A DNA stretch of 64,000 nucleotides from Streptomyces sp. CB02923 (GCF_001905005.1 NZ_LWKZ01000001.1:65775-129774), one strand, 5' to 3'; positions 35,014 to 43,694 are shown, numbered from the stretch's first letter. Notes: generated by a model not told the origin, from the letters alone. Numbers and translations are program-made.

Positions 35014-35136
35014 GAGTCTGTGCGCCGTCCGGGTTAGGCTCGACAGTCGGCGCAGAAACGTACCTCCTGTTTCGCCCGCCCCTTCAGCTCCATTTGCTCC
35101 ACCGTCCACCACGAGCAGACAAGGGAGTCCGCCACC

Positions 35137-36519
35137 GTGGCCATCTCCGTGTTCGACCTCTTCTCCATCGGCATCGGCCCGTCCAGCTCCCACACCGTCG
35201 GCCCGATGCGCGCCGCCCGGATGTTCGTCGGGCGGCTCAAGAAGGACGGTCTCCTCGCGCAGACCACGGCGGTACGGGCCGAACTCTTCGGCTCGCTCGG
35301 CGCCACCGGCCACGGCCACGGCACCCCCAAGGCCGTCCTGCTCGGCCTGGAGGGCCACTCCCCGCGCACCGTGGACGTCGAGACCGCCGACGAACAGGTC
35401 GAGCGGATCCGCAAGAGCGGCCGGCTGCGGCTGCTCGGCGCGGAGATAGGCAGCGACCACGAGATCGCCTTCGACGAGTCGACCGAGCTGATCCTGCACC
35501 GCCGCCGCTCCCTGCCGTACCACGCCAACGGCATGACCCTCTTCGCGTACGACGCGGCCGGCGCGCCCCTCCTGGAGAAGACCTACTACTCCGTCGGCGG
35601 CGGCTTCGTCGTCGACGAGGACGCGGTCGGCGAGGACCGCATCAAGCTCGACGACACGGTCCTGAAGTACCCCTTCCGCACCGGCGACGAGCTGCTGCGC
35701 CTCTCCCGCGAGACCGGGCTGTCCATCGCCTCCCTCATGCTGGAGAACGAGAAGGCGTGGCGCACGGAGGACGAGATCCGCACCGGGCTGCTGGAGATCT
35801 GGCAGGTCATGCGGGACTGCGTGGCCCGCGGTACGTCCCGCGAGGGCATCCTGCCCGGCGGCCTCAAGGTCCGCCGCCGCGCCGCCAACGGCGCGCGGGC
35901 CCTGCGCGCCGAGGGCAACGCCGAAGCCCACGCGATGGAGTGGACCACCCTCTACGCGATGGCCGTCAACGAGGAGAACGCGGCCGGCGGCCGGGTCGTC
36001 ACCGCCCCCACCAACGGCGCGGCCGGCATCATCCCCGCCGTCCTGCACTACTACGTCAACTTCGTGCCCGGCGCCGACGAGGAAGGCGTCGTCCGCTTCC
36101 TGCTCGCCGCCTCCGCCATCGGCATGCTCTTCAAGGAGAACGCCTCCATCTCCGGCGCCGAGGTCGGCTGCCAGGGCGAGGTCGGCTCGGCCTGCTCCAT
36201 GGCGGCCGGCGGCCTGGCCGAGGTCCTCGGCGGCTCCCCCGAGCAGGTCGAGAACGCCGCCGAGATCGGCATGGAACACAACCTCGGCCTGACCTGCGAC
36301 CCCGTCGGCGGCCTCGTCCAGATCCCGTGCATCGAACGCAACGGCATGGCCGCGGTCAAGGCCGTCACCGCCGCCCGCATGGCCCTGCGCGGCGACGGCC
36401 GCCACCACGTCTCCCTCGACAAGGTCATCAAGACCATGAAGGACACCGGCGCCGACATGAGCGTCAAGTACAAGGAGACGGCCCGGGGCGGCCTGGCGGT
36501 CAACATCATCGAGTGCTGA
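35137..36519 (+). CDS. sdaA: L-serine ammonia-lyase (serine dehydratase), single-chain Fe-S type
   Basis: Deaminates L-serine to pyruvate using a 4Fe-4S cluster. The 460-residue protein joins the beta domain ([27 protein letters not shown] at the N-terminus, the catalytic SSSHTVGP motif) to the alpha domain ([63 protein letters not shown]). The cluster cysteines are in CQGEVGSAC and [11 protein letters not shown] 35137 is the start; AAGGGAG lies about 11 bases upstream. The paired permease suggests serine uptake and breakdown, balancing glyA-derived serine. Confidence 0.96.
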   Translation: MAISVFDLFSIGIGPSSSHTVGPMRAARMFVGRLKKDGLLAQTTAVRAELFGSLGATGHGHGTPKAVLLGLEGHSPRTVDVETADEQVERIRKSGRLRLLGAEIGSDHEIAFDESTELILHRRRSLPYHANGMTLFAYDAAGAPLLEKTYYSVGGGFVVDEDAVGEDRIKLDDTVLKYPFRTGDELLRLSRETGLSIASLMLENEKAWRTEDEIRTGLLEIWQVMRDCVARGTSREGILPGGLKVRRRAANGARALRAEGNAEAHAMEWTTLYAMAVNEENAAGGRVVTAPTNGAAGIIPAVLHYYVNFVPGADEEGVVRFLLAASAIGMLFKENASISGAEVGCQGEVGSACSMAAGGLAEVLGGSPEQVENAAEIGMEHNLGLTCDPVGGLVQIPCIERNGMAAVKAVTAARMALRGDGRHHVSLDKVIKTMKDTGADMSVKYKETARGGLAVNIIEC

Positions 36520-36541
36520 GGGCCCTTTGGGCCCGGTTTTT
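36520..36541 (+). terminator. Short hairpin plus T-run immediately after sdaA
   Basis: GGGCCC-TTT-GGGCCC (36520-36534) starts on the base after the sdaA stop and is followed by GGTTTTT (to 36541). Six GC pairs with a 3-base loop and a T-run make a plausible intrinsic terminator. Confidence 0.7.
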
Positions 36542-36706
36542 CCGGGGGGCGTTGTTGCGCGTGGGGTCCAGTGAGTGGGGGCTCGATCCCACGCGGACGG
36601 GGCCACTCTCCCCCCAGCCTTCGGCCGAGGGCTCCCACGGCCCCCTCAAGGCGTCCTTGCAGAACGATCTTCGTGTGGCGCGGTGGAGGGGCGGTGACGT
36701 CGTTCC

Positions 36707-37213
36707 TTGAGGGTGAGGACGGCTCGGCGGAAACCGCAGGAGTTGGGCTTCGGGTCCGGACCGACACGCTGGCGGCGCCTGGCCGAAGGGCAGCAGGCCG
36801 GCGTCTGGGAGGAATTGCAGCAGGTGCTGCTGGACCGGTTACGGGCGGCGGACCGGCTGGACTTCTCCCGCGCCGCCGTCGATGCCTCGCACGTGCAGGC
36901 CAAGCGGGGGCGAAGCCGCCCAGAAGTCGGCCCGAGCCCGGTCGACCGGGGACGGCCGGGTTCCAACCCCGACTATGACCACGACGTCTACCGCCGCCTG
37001 CGACAGCGGAACATCATTCCCAAGGTCGCTCATCGAGGACAGCCGCACGGCTCGGGACTGGGTCGGGTGCGACGGGTCGCCGAAGCAGCCATCGCCCACC
37101 TCCACGGACCACGCCGACTGCGCGTTCGCTGGGAAGCACGCGACGACATGCACAACGCCTTCCTCCAACTTGCTCACTGCAAGACCCTCGCTCGCAAGCT
37201 CCCAGCTCCTTGA
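36707..37213 (+). pseudogene. IS5-family-type transposase with in-frame internal deletion
   Basis: A 168-residue remnant of a DDE transposase of the IS5 type common in Streptomyces. The N-terminal part reads GFGSGPTRWRRLAEGQQAGVWEELQQVLLDRLRAADRLDFSRAAVDASHVQAKRG, with the first catalytic Asp in AVDASH. After SPVDRGRPGSN it jumps directly to PDYDHDVYRRLRQRNIIPKVAHRG, then GSGLGRVRRVAEAAIAHLHGPRRLRVRWEARDD with the final Glu region altered. Compared with the family as I remember it, roughly 60-70 residues around the second catalytic Asp are missing without loss of frame. No convincing terminal inverted repeats were found. It cannot be an active transposase. Confidence 0.8.
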
Positions 37214-37416
37214 AAGGACCCCTAAGACCGCGGTGCCGTAATCGTGCACCACGTCGCCTGGCTGTCCTGCGGGGATACCCCTGCGTGGTCCCGAGCCCGT
37301 GCCGTGGGCGGGTTTCCCACCGTCGTGGTTGACAGACCGGGCCTCACGGGTCTGAGCGGCGGCTCTGCCTCTGCGACGGGGGCCGTACAAGATGTGAACG
37401 GCTGTGCGCGGAGGGC

Positions 37417-38010
37417 TTACTCGCAGGCCTTCTCCACCTCTCGCAGGAATGTGGGCCAGTTCGGTATTCGGCGGCCGGGGATCGCGTTCTTCAGGGTGAG
37501 CCGCAGGGTGGTCCGCAACGGGTAGGGCGAGCGCATGATCGCCTCGTTGCGGTGGGCCAGCCGTGCCAGTTCCGTCCCGGTGGGCATCCGGTCGCTCTTC
37601 TCCCCGTTGCACTTCCGGTGGGCTACGGCAAGGTTCCACAGGGCATCCAGGTCGGGTCCGCGCCAGCCACCGACGCTCTCGAAGCGCCGCAGGAGCGCGT
37701 ACGGGAAGACGTGGTCGACGGCCGTGCGGGCGCCGGGGTCCACCGGCTCGTCGCAGATGTGGCAGCGTCCGTGCTGGAACCCGGCCACGGCACCGGCGAC
37801 ACCGGTGACCGGGCGGCGTCGGTGCCGGTCCGTCAGGTGCAGGGTGGCCCGGTCGACGTGCACCCCCTCCGTCATCAGACTGCGGCCTATACCGGTCGCG
37901 AAGCTGTTCTCCACGATGCTCCAACGAGCGTCCAGCTCCGCGCGGAGCGTGGTGGGCTGGGCCAGGCACGACACACCGTAGGGTGCGCGTCCGCCGCCGG
38001 GTGACGCCAT
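37417..38010 (-). CDS. HNH endonuclease, probably lacking its N-terminal domain
   Basis: A 197-residue protein with a zinc-finger HNH nuclease domain: CHICDEP (first CxxC), TAVDHVFPYALLRRF with the His-Asp-His core, WNLAVAHRKCNGEKSDR with the Asn and the later Cys, then a basic helical C-terminus. The start MASPGGGRAPYGVSCLAQPTTLRAELDARW joins suddenly to what appears to be an internal segment of longer HNH proteins (family memory), so the gene may be 5'-truncated. It lies beside a transposase remnant, in keeping with a rearranged island. Nuclease activity may persist because the core residues are intact. Confidence 0.7.
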   Translation of the reverse strand: MASPGGGRAPYGVSCLAQPTTLRAELDARWSIVENSFATGIGRSLMTEGVHVDRATLHLTDRHRRRPVTGVAGAVAGFQHGRCHICDEPVDPGARTAVDHVFPYALLRRFESVGGWRGPDLDALWNLAVAHRKCNGEKSDRMPTGTELARLAHRNEAIMRSPYPLRTTLRLTLKNAIPGRRIPNWPTFLREVEKACE

Positions 38011-38353
38011 AGCCGCCCCGCCTCCGCCCCGTGAGCCTCACCACGCGGTGGGCGGACACGACGGTGATCGAAAACCTCCCCCCAGCTGGCCGCAGACGCC
38101 AAACAACCTGAGGGGGTGCGTAGGGGGCCATCCCCGCAGAGCAGCCGGGTATCTGGGTTCACGATGTAGTCACCGTTGCCGTACACGGTGTCGAGGAGTT
38201 GGCCCCCTGCGCGCCCCCGCCCCACGAGTCACACAATGCGACCCGCCCGCCAGCGAACCCCCGCGCGAAGCGCAAACGCCCACCCCGCCGGGGGGAACCC
38301 GACGAATCAGGTCCAGCCCCTAGGGGTACGTCGTCGGCTGCCCCACCGGCGCG
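38011..38353. other. 343-bp gap upstream of the HNH gene, no clear gene
   Basis: No convincing gene. On the minus strand a short stretch (about 38070-38210) would encode GQLLDTVYGNGDYIVNPDTRLLCGDG, which reads more protein-like than its surroundings and may be the stump of a disrupted gene, but it runs out of frame into the HNH start and has no recognised family. The codon bias is weak. I see no promoter, repeat or RNA element. Confidence 0.4.
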
Positions 38354-39025
38354 TCAGAGGTGGCCCTTCTCGAAGGCCAGCCCAGTCCAGTGGATGTCAC
38401 CGCGGCCCAGGTGGTCCGTCCCGTTGTCGCGGAGGCGAATGGAGCGCAGGGCGTGCTGCTCGGCGAGGGTGACGGTTTCGTGGGTGGGGATGTCGTACAT
38501 CCGGCGGTTGGTGGGGGGTGGGCCGTGTCGGAGGGAGAGGAAGAGGCGGCCGCCGGGGGCCAGGAGGTCGTGGAGGCGCCGCATGGCAGGCGGGCGGTCC
38601 TCTTCCGCCAAGTGCATCCATACGGCGGAGAGCAGGATCGCGTCGAAGCCGGTCTCACCGGCGAGGCCGGGCAGGGCGGGGAGGGAGTCCGCCAGCCAGC
38701 GGATCGCCGGGGTGGGATGCAGGCGGCGGGCCACGCGGCGCAGTTCGGGTACGGGTTCGACGGCCAGGACGTCGTAGCCCCGGGCGGCCAGCGCCGCGGC
38801 GTCCCGGCCCGTGCCCGCGCCGATGTCGGCCACGCGGGCCGGGGCCGCGGGGAGCAGGGGCAGGAAGTCCTGGTGCACGGTCTCGAAGGAGACGCTTTCG
38901 TACCGCTCGGCCAGTGCTTCCGCGGCCAGCGCGTAATAGCCCTGGACGCCCGGCAACGCTCCCCCGGCCGTCTGCTGCTGTGGAGCGCCCGTGCCGCCGC
39001 CCGCTCCCCCGCTCGTCGTCGTCAT
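38354..39025 (-). CDS. Class I SAM-dependent methyltransferase
   Basis: A 223-residue methyltransferase. Motif I is RVADIGAGTGRDAAALAARG (~64-83), motif II VLAVEPVPELRRVARRL, then FDAILLSAVWMHL (motif IV), LAPGGRLFLSLRHGPPP and a C-terminal DHLGRGDIHWTGLAFEK. The order matches methyltransferase_11/25-like enzymes often annotated for small molecules or proteins; the substrate is unknown. The first ~25 residues are Gly/Thr-rich and probably disordered. It sits in the accessory island downstream of an HNH gene, so it could be a DNA or self-protection methylase, but nothing in it points to DNA binding. Confidence 0.85.
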   Translation of the reverse strand: MTTTSGGAGGGTGAPQQQTAGGALPGVQGYYALAAEALAERYESVSFETVHQDFLPLLPAAPARVADIGAGTGRDAAALAARGYDVLAVEPVPELRRVARRLHPTPAIRWLADSLPALPGLAGETGFDAILLSAVWMHLAEEDRPPAMRRLHDLLAPGGRLFLSLRHGPPPTNRRMYDIPTHETVTLAEQHALRSIRLRDNGTDHLGRGDIHWTGLAFEKGHL

Positions 39026-39084
39026 ACCCGCAGACTACGGCCGGGCACTGACAGTGCCTCCGCGACTGCTGGCCCGACCCCGCC

Positions 39085-39348
39085 TCACCTGCCTATTTCC
39101 CAGGCGAACGGCGGAAGTTCACGGGCCCGCAGGTAGACCTCCATGGCGCTGCCGGCCGGGACGAACGGGTGGACGCGGGCACCTTCGAGACCGGCCAGCA
39201 CCCGTGCGCAGTGGTGAACGCACCCGGCGACCTCCCGGCCGTGCGGGTAGATGATCGTGGCCGCTTCGTGCGGTCCTTCGCAGGGCGTCGGGTCCTGTGG
39301 CGGTGCGGCGGGGCAGCGTGTCTGCGCACAGCGGTGTCGGTGTTCCAT
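39085..39348 (-). CDS. Small Cys/His-rich protein, 87 aa, unknown
   Basis: ATG 39348 follows GGGGAGG by about 6 bases. The 87-residue product MEHRHRCAQTRCPAAPPQDPTPCEGPHEAATIIYPHG... has four Cys (positions 7, 12, 23, 43) and several His residues in GCVHHCARVL, then a helical tail ending EVYLRARELPPFAWEIGR. Similar small proteins are common in Streptomyces accessory regions and integrative elements (family memory), but none has a known function. Metal binding is possible. Same strand as the methyltransferase, 59 bp upstream of it. Confidence 0.65.
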   Translation of the reverse strand: MEHRHRCAQTRCPAAPPQDPTPCEGPHEAATIIYPHGREVAGCVHHCARVLAGLEGARVHPFVPAGSAMEVYLRARELPPFAWEIGR

Positions 39349-39494
39349 GGAGGGCCTCCCCCTGGGCGGATGGTGCGCACGGTGCCGGTGGACGGCGGCG
39401 CGGGCCACCGGCGTTCACGGGGGTGGTGCTCGCCCTCGTGCCGGTCCATGCCTCCCTTGGTGAACATCTGGGCAGGTCGTGAACCGTTCAGGGG

Positions 39495-40202
39495 TCACGT
39501 GGTGACACCGGGGTCGTGCGGGGAAGCGGGGGCGGGTGGGGCCGGGAGGCGGCCCGTCCGTACGTGGTGCAGGGCGAGGGAGAGCCAGGCGGCGGCGAGC
39601 AGCCAGCCCGCGAGCACGTCGCCGGGCCAGTGCACGCCCAGGTGGATGCGGGTGAGGCCGACCGACGCCGCCCACACGCCGGCCAGCCCGCAGACCAGGT
39701 AGCGGGCGGGCCTGCGGGGGACGCGGGTCAGCACGGCCCACGCGAGGATGCCCGCCACCAGGAGGGAGGTCGTGGAGTGCCCGGAGGGGAAGGAGTGGCC
39801 GGTGGCCCGGCCTGCCCAGTCGGCTGCGGAGGGGCGTGGGCGGGCGATCAGTTCCATCAGGCCGTACCGGACCGCCTGGCCGAGGAGGAGTACGCCCAGC
39901 GCGACGGCGGCCGCGCGCAGCCGCTCGCGCGCGTCCCGCCCGGCGAGCGCGCCCGCCAGCAGGGCCAGTGCGTACGGTGCGGGGCCGGTGCCGGTGGCCG
40001 TCACCACGAGGGCGGCCGCGCCCGCCGCGCCCGGCCGGTGGTCCACTGCCCAGGTGTGCGCCGTCTGTTCGGGCCCGAGCGGGACCCAGCCGTGCGCGGC
40101 GAGCAGCGCGGCGGTGGCGGCGAGGAGCAGGACGCACAGTGCGGCGAGGAGGAGCGGGCCGGAGAAGCGCGGTCGGCGCGGGCGCGTTTCGGACGGGGTC
40201 AC
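39495..40202 (-). CDS. PAP2-superfamily membrane phosphatase
   Basis: A 235-residue membrane phosphatase with about six helices. The three-part catalytic signature is present: RYGLMELIARPRPS (motif 1), FPSGHSTTS (motif 2, His as acid) and GLTRIHLGVHWPGDVLAGW (motif 3, His nucleophile). Members dephosphorylate phosphatidic acid, undecaprenyl pyrophosphate or related lipids; which one cannot be told. GTG 40202 with GGGGAGCG upstream; longer in-frame starts run into non-coding sequence. Confidence 0.92.
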   Translation of the reverse strand: MTPSETRPRRPRFSGPLLLAALCVLLLAATAALLAAHGWVPLGPEQTAHTWAVDHRPGAAGAAALVVTATGTGPAPYALALLAGALAGRDARERLRAAAVALGVLLLGQAVRYGLMELIARPRPSAADWAGRATGHSFPSGHSTTSLLVAGILAWAVLTRVPRRPARYLVCGLAGVWAASVGLTRIHLGVHWPGDVLAGWLLAAAWLSLALHHVRTGRLPAPPAPASPHDPGVTT

Positions 40203-40737
40203 GGAGCGCTCCCCGGGGGCCGCGGAGGCGCGGGGGTCTGCCGGGCCGCGGAGGGGCCGCCGGAGCGAGCGCCCCGGGCGCGTCGTGCTGCATGCGTCAT
40301 CCGGCAAGTCTGCCAAGGTCAGAGATGGTTCGTGCCGGGCATATATGTCAGGGGCAGCTGCTCCGGCGGCACCGCGGCCCTCCGGCCGGGTACCCCGCCG
40401 GTCCGCGCCGCGCACGCCGGCGGGCGGCCGAAACATGGGGGCGCCGGGTCTGGCCGGACTCCGGCGCTTCTCTGGCCGATGCGCGCCCCTTCCGTGGCCG
40501 GACCGTGCGCCCCTCCCCCGCTTCCGGGGCACCGGCCCCTACGTATCGCTACCGGAACGGCAGTCGATCATCCCCGGTCGAAGAACGTCATCCGCCACCG
40601 TACGCCCGTCAACAACGCGTTGATCAGCGGAAATTCGCCGCCGGACTCTGGCGCGGGACACCGTGAACATGTTGAACTGCTGATAACACCACGTGACGCA
40701 TCGTAATCGATCGTTTTCGGTCGGCAGGAGGCCGCAC
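40203..40737. other. 535-bp divergent intergenic region
   Basis: Between the PAP2 gene (leftward) and the lysozyme gene (rightward). No gene is supported; open frames here are shadow frames. The 150 bases before the lysozyme start are less GC-rich and contain TTGATCAGCGGAAATTCG, GTGAACATGTTGAAC and CACGTG, plausible promoter or operator material, but no consensus was pinned down. No repeats or hairpins of note. Confidence 0.5.
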
Positions 40738-41292
40738 ATGCTGCATGGCGTCGACGTCAGCTCCCACAACCCCTCGTATTCGGCGACCGGACTGGACTTC
40801 GTCGTCATCAAGGCGACAGAGGGCCGCTCGTACATCAACCCGCACCAGAGCGCTCAGGCGGCCAAGGCCCGCAACGCGGGCTGCGTGGTGGGCTTCTACC
40901 ACTTCCTGTGGCCGGGCAACATCGCGGCGCAGGCGAAGTACTTCGTCGACAAGTGCGCGTCCGTCGAGGGCGATCTGCTGGCTGCGGACTGGGAGCGCAC
41001 CGGCGGCGGCACGTACGCGAGCAACGCGCAGAAGGACCAGTTCCTGAAGGAGGTCAAACGGCTGCGCCCCACGCACCGCGTGATCCTGTACTGCAACCGT
41101 GACTTCTGGCTCAACCACGACACTACGTCGTACGCAGCCGACGGCCTGTGGATCGCCGACTACGTCGCGGCCGGGCACCCGCGCATCAAGGCGCCGTGGC
41201 GCTTCCATCAGTACACGGACCGCCCGCTGGACAAGGACGTGGCCGATTTCCCGGACAGGGCCGCTCTGAAGGATTGGGCCGCTCCGTCATAG
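40738..41292 (+). CDS. GH25-type lysozyme (muramidase)
   Basis: A 184-residue glycoside hydrolase of the GH25 (Chalaropsis lysozyme) fold that cuts the MurNAc-GlcNAc bond. Motifs: HGVDVSSHNP with the N-terminal Asp, FVVIKATEGRSYINP, CVVGFYHFLWPGNIAAQAKYFVD, and LLAADWERTGGG with the catalytic Asp-x-Glu; the C-terminus RFHQYTDRPLDKDVADF is also typical. There is no recognisable signal peptide, so export would need another route or the protein acts at lysis. CAGGAGG is about 9 bases upstream. Alone on its strand ahead of nadE. Confidence 0.9.
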   Translation: MLHGVDVSSHNPSYSATGLDFVVIKATEGRSYINPHQSAQAAKARNAGCVVGFYHFLWPGNIAAQAKYFVDKCASVEGDLLAADWERTGGGTYASNAQKDQFLKEVKRLRPTHRVILYCNRDFWLNHDTTSYAADGLWIADYVAAGHPRIKAPWRFHQYTDRPLDKDVADFPDRAALKDWAAPS

Positions 41293-41363
41293 AGTCGACC
41301 CTGTCCGCACCAGCACCGCGCACCCTGAGTACCGGGCTGGCCCCTCCGTCCGAAGGAGCAGCC

Positions 41364-42194
41364 GTGACCGACCCGGCGTCCACGTCCCAGCAGCAGGAGA
41401 TCGCCCGGGACCTCCAGGTGTCCGCGTCGTTCGACGTCCAGGCGGAGATCGAACGCCGGGTGTCCTTCCTCACGGAGCGGCTGACGTCCACGGGCCTGCG
41501 CGCGCTCGTCCTGGGCATCAGCGGCGGTGTGGATTCCACCACCGCCGGCCGGCTGTGCCAGCTGGCGGCGGAGCGGGCCCGTGACGCGGGGCACGACGCG
41601 ACGTTCTACGCGATGCGGCTGCCGTACGGGGTCCAGGCCGACGAGCACGACGCGCAGCTGGCGCTGGACTTCATCAAGGCCGACCAGGTGCTGACCGTCG
41701 ACATCCGCCCGGCGAGCGACGCCATGCTGGACGCGGCGCTGGCCGGTCAGGTCACCTTCCGGGACGAGCGGCACCAGGACTTCGTCCAGGGCAACATCAA
41801 GGCGCGGCAGCGGATGATCGCGCAGTACGCGGTCGCGGGCGCCCAGGACGGCCTGGTCGTGGGCACCGACCACGCCGCCGAGGCGGTCTCCGGCTTCTTC
41901 ACCAAGTACGGCGACGGCGCGGCGGACGTGGTGCCGCTCACCGGCCTGACCAAGCGCCGGGTGCGCGCGGTCGCCGAGGCGCTGGGCGCTCCCGCCGAGC
42001 TGGTCCGCAAGGTGCCGACCGCCGACCTGGAGACGCTGGACCCGGGCAAGCCGGACGAGGACGCCCTCGGTGTCACGTACGACGACATCGACGACTTCCT
42101 GGAGGGCAGGCCGGTCGCCGAGAAGGCGTACCAGTCGATCGTCCGCCGCTACCACGCCACGGCCCACAAGCGCGAGCTGCCGACCGCTCCCTGA
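41364..42194 (+). CDS. nadE: NH3-dependent NAD+ synthetase
   Basis: Last step of NAD+ biosynthesis: ATP-dependent amidation of nicotinic acid adenine dinucleotide. A 276-residue single-domain form without an N-terminal glutaminase, hence ammonia-dependent. PP-loop SGGVDS (53-58) in VLGISGGVDSTT, then AMRLPYGVQADEHDA, FVQGNIKARQRMIAQYAVA, VGTDHAAEAVSGFFTKYGDG and VPTADLETLDPGKPDEDALGVTYDDIDDFLEG. GTG 41364 has GAAGGAG about 6 bases upstream. A GC-rich hairpin at 42214-42240 probably terminates it. Confidence 0.96.
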   Translation: MTDPASTSQQQEIARDLQVSASFDVQAEIERRVSFLTERLTSTGLRALVLGISGGVDSTTAGRLCQLAAERARDAGHDATFYAMRLPYGVQADEHDAQLALDFIKADQVLTVDIRPASDAMLDAALAGQVTFRDERHQDFVQGNIKARQRMIAQYAVAGAQDGLVVGTDHAAEAVSGFFTKYGDGAADVVPLTGLTKRRVRAVAEALGAPAELVRKVPTADLETLDPGKPDEDALGVTYDDIDDFLEGRPVAEKAYQSIVRRYHATAHKRELPTAP

Positions 42195-42213
42195 GCTGCC
42201 CGAGCGGGGCTGT

Positions 42214-42240
42214 GCGCGGGGGCCGGACCGGCCCCCGCGC
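42214..42240 (+). terminator. 11-bp stem hairpin after nadE
   Basis: GCGCGGGGGCC (42214-42224), loop GGACC, GGCCCCCGCGC (42230-42240), starting 20 bases after the nadE stop. A perfect 11-bp GC stem with no U-run, typical of Streptomyces. Confidence 0.6.
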
Positions 42241-42402
42241 CGCCTTCGCGCCCGGCCCCGTGCCGCCTGTCATGCTCCGGCAAGGGGACGGTCATCCGAG
42301 GTGTGCTCAATCGTGGCCCGCGGCGGGCATGGATGGGGCATGCGAAGCCGTGAAATGCGATCGGAAGATCAACTGTCAGTGGGGCCCTCTACGCTCCGGA
42401 GC

Positions 42403-42750
42403 ATGGGTTACGCAGACCTGCGCGAACTCCAGACCGCGCTGACGACCGCATCCGACATCGCCTCCTCCCTCCAGGCGGCGCCCACCCGGCGGGACGCCGA
42501 CGAGCTCGTCGACGTCCTGCGGCAGGCGCTGACCGCCGCCAGCTCACTCAGCACCCTGACCGGCCCGACCGGCTGCGCCATACATCCGAACGGCGCGGTC
42601 GATCCGCTGTACGGCGACCCCGAGGACCCGCTGCCTCCGGGGTACGGCAAGTGCCTGCTGTGCAACGACCGCCGCCGCCGCGCCGACGCCGGCCCTCACC
42701 AGCCGTATCACTGGGACCGGCAGGACCACTCCGTGCGCCGGAGCGCCTAG
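42403..42750 (+). CDS. Hypothetical 115-aa protein with C-terminal Cys/His cluster
   Basis: Start ATG 42403 has CCGGAG a few bases upstream. The N-terminal ~55 residues are a long helix-forming stretch (RELQTALTTASDIASSLQAAPTRRDADELVDVLRQALTAASSLS). The second half carries GCAIHPNGAVDPLYG and GKCLLCNDRRRR, i.e. Cys-x2-His followed ~27 residues on by Cys-x2-Cys, a spacing that would suit a zinc ribbon (inference). No family recognised. The following dsb cluster is on the other strand, with stops 32 bp apart. Confidence 0.7.
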   Translation: MGYADLRELQTALTTASDIASSLQAAPTRRDADELVDVLRQALTAASSLSTLTGPTGCAIHPNGAVDPLYGDPEDPLPPGYGKCLLCNDRRRRADAGPHQPYHWDRQDHSVRRSA

Positions 42751-42782
42751 GGGGCCGTCCGACCGGGCCGGCTCCGGCCTGC

Positions 42783-43424
42783 TCAGTCCAGGAAGCCGAG
42801 GTCGTAGAAGAACTCGTAGCGGGCCGGATCGTCCGGCAGGAACCAGTGGAAGCCCTCTTCCAGGAGGACGGCGACGACGTTGACCGCGATGACCAGCGCG
42901 GCGAACGACAGGGCGAAGCGCCCCACGGCCCGGTACGGGCCCGTGGCGGGGACCCGCCGGTCGGCCGCCGTGCTGTACGCGAAGGCCATGACGACGCCGA
43001 TGGCGACGACCGACGCCTGGAAGAGGATCCACGCCCAGACGTAGAGGTGCAGGCCGAGCGCCTCGCTGCCGTATCCCCGGTCCCCGGGCAGGATGTGCAG
43101 CATCGTCTGCCGCCAGGCCGCGAAGGACCCCGCGACGCAGCCGATGAGGGCCAGGCCCCAGCCCATGAGGCAGTCGCGGCGTGCGACCGTGCCGTTCAGG
43201 CCCTGCCGCACGATGTACGCGGGGCCGAGGAGGGCCAGCATCATGAACATCCGCTGGACGACGCAGAGCGGGCACGGGTATTCCCACCGTACGAACTGGT
43301 AATAGAGGCCGCCGCAGATGATGCCGGTCCAGCCGATGACGAAAAGGCAGGCGAATCCGTACTGGCCGCGGGCCACGATCGCGGGCGGCCCCGGTTCCAG
43401 GTCTGCGAGAGAAGGTGCGCTCAT
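42783..43424 (-). CDS. DsbB-type disulfide bond formation protein
   Basis: A 213-residue membrane protein with four or five helices, related to DsbB, which re-oxidises a DsbA-type partner and passes electrons to quinone. The redox pair is CPLC (51-54) in FVRWEYPCPLCVVQRMFMMLALLG. The second extracytoplasmic loop (HILPGDRGYGSEALG) has no Cys pair, unlike E. coli DsbB with Cys104/Cys130. ATG 43424 (MSAPSLADL) is preferred; ATG 43436 is possible. It is the last gene of a leftward redox cluster that includes a DsbA-like protein and CcdA. Confidence 0.88.
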   Translation of the reverse strand: MSAPSLADLEPGPPAIVARGQYGFACLFVIGWTGIICGGLYYQFVRWEYPCPLCVVQRMFMMLALLGPAYIVRQGLNGTVARRDCLMGWGLALIGCVAGSFAAWRQTMLHILPGDRGYGSEALGLHLYVWAWILFQASVVAIGVVMAFAYSTAADRRVPATGPYRAVGRFALSFAALVIAVNVVAVLLEEGFHWFLPDDPARYEFFYDLGFLD

Positions 43425-43529
43425 GAAAGCCGGCAACTCCGGATCGTGAAAAGCGGCGGGGGATAGTGGAAAGCGGCGGGGCGGTAGGGGAAGGGAAGGC
43501 GGCGTCCGGGGAGCCGGGTATTTCCCGGG

Positions 43530-43694
43530 TCAGTAATTCAGGGACAGGGCCAGACCGCTGGTGATGTGGTGGGCCAGCAGGGCGAGCGTCGCGGCCAGTA
43601 TCAGCCACCACCACCCGAGGACCACGGCGCGGCTCTTGTTGCCCGCGACCGCCAGGAGCGCGACGAGCAGGCCCGCGAAGACGAGGGTGTCCAT
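43530..43694 (-). CDS. DUF5993-type small membrane protein, 54 aa
   Basis: MDTLVFAGLLVALLAVAGNKSRAVVLGWWWLILAATLALLAHHITSGLALSLNY: two hydrophobic helices joined by a short polar turn. The MDTL(V/I)FxxLLVALL start and HH near the C-terminus match what I know of DUF5993, which is often encoded beside DsbB-type proteins in actinobacteria; function unknown. It lies 105 bp upstream of the dsbB gene and after a strong hairpin. ATG 43694 is used; longer in-frame starts add a polar leader. Confidence 0.72.
   Translation of the reverse strand: MDTLVFAGLLVALLAVAGNKSRAVVLGWWWLILAATLALLAHHITSGLALSLNY

Noticed and set aside
36555..36600. tRNA-like stretch (GGGGGCTCGATCCC with flanking CGCGTGGG/CCCACGCG arms)
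   Set aside because: No acceptor stem, anticodon arm or D-arm consensus could be built around it; more likely a hairpin after sdaA.
37887..38225. Open frame overlapping the HNH start, containing DTVYGNGDYIVNPDTRLLCGDG
   Set aside because: Its second half is HNH antiframe and no family is recognised; noted only as a possible gene stump.
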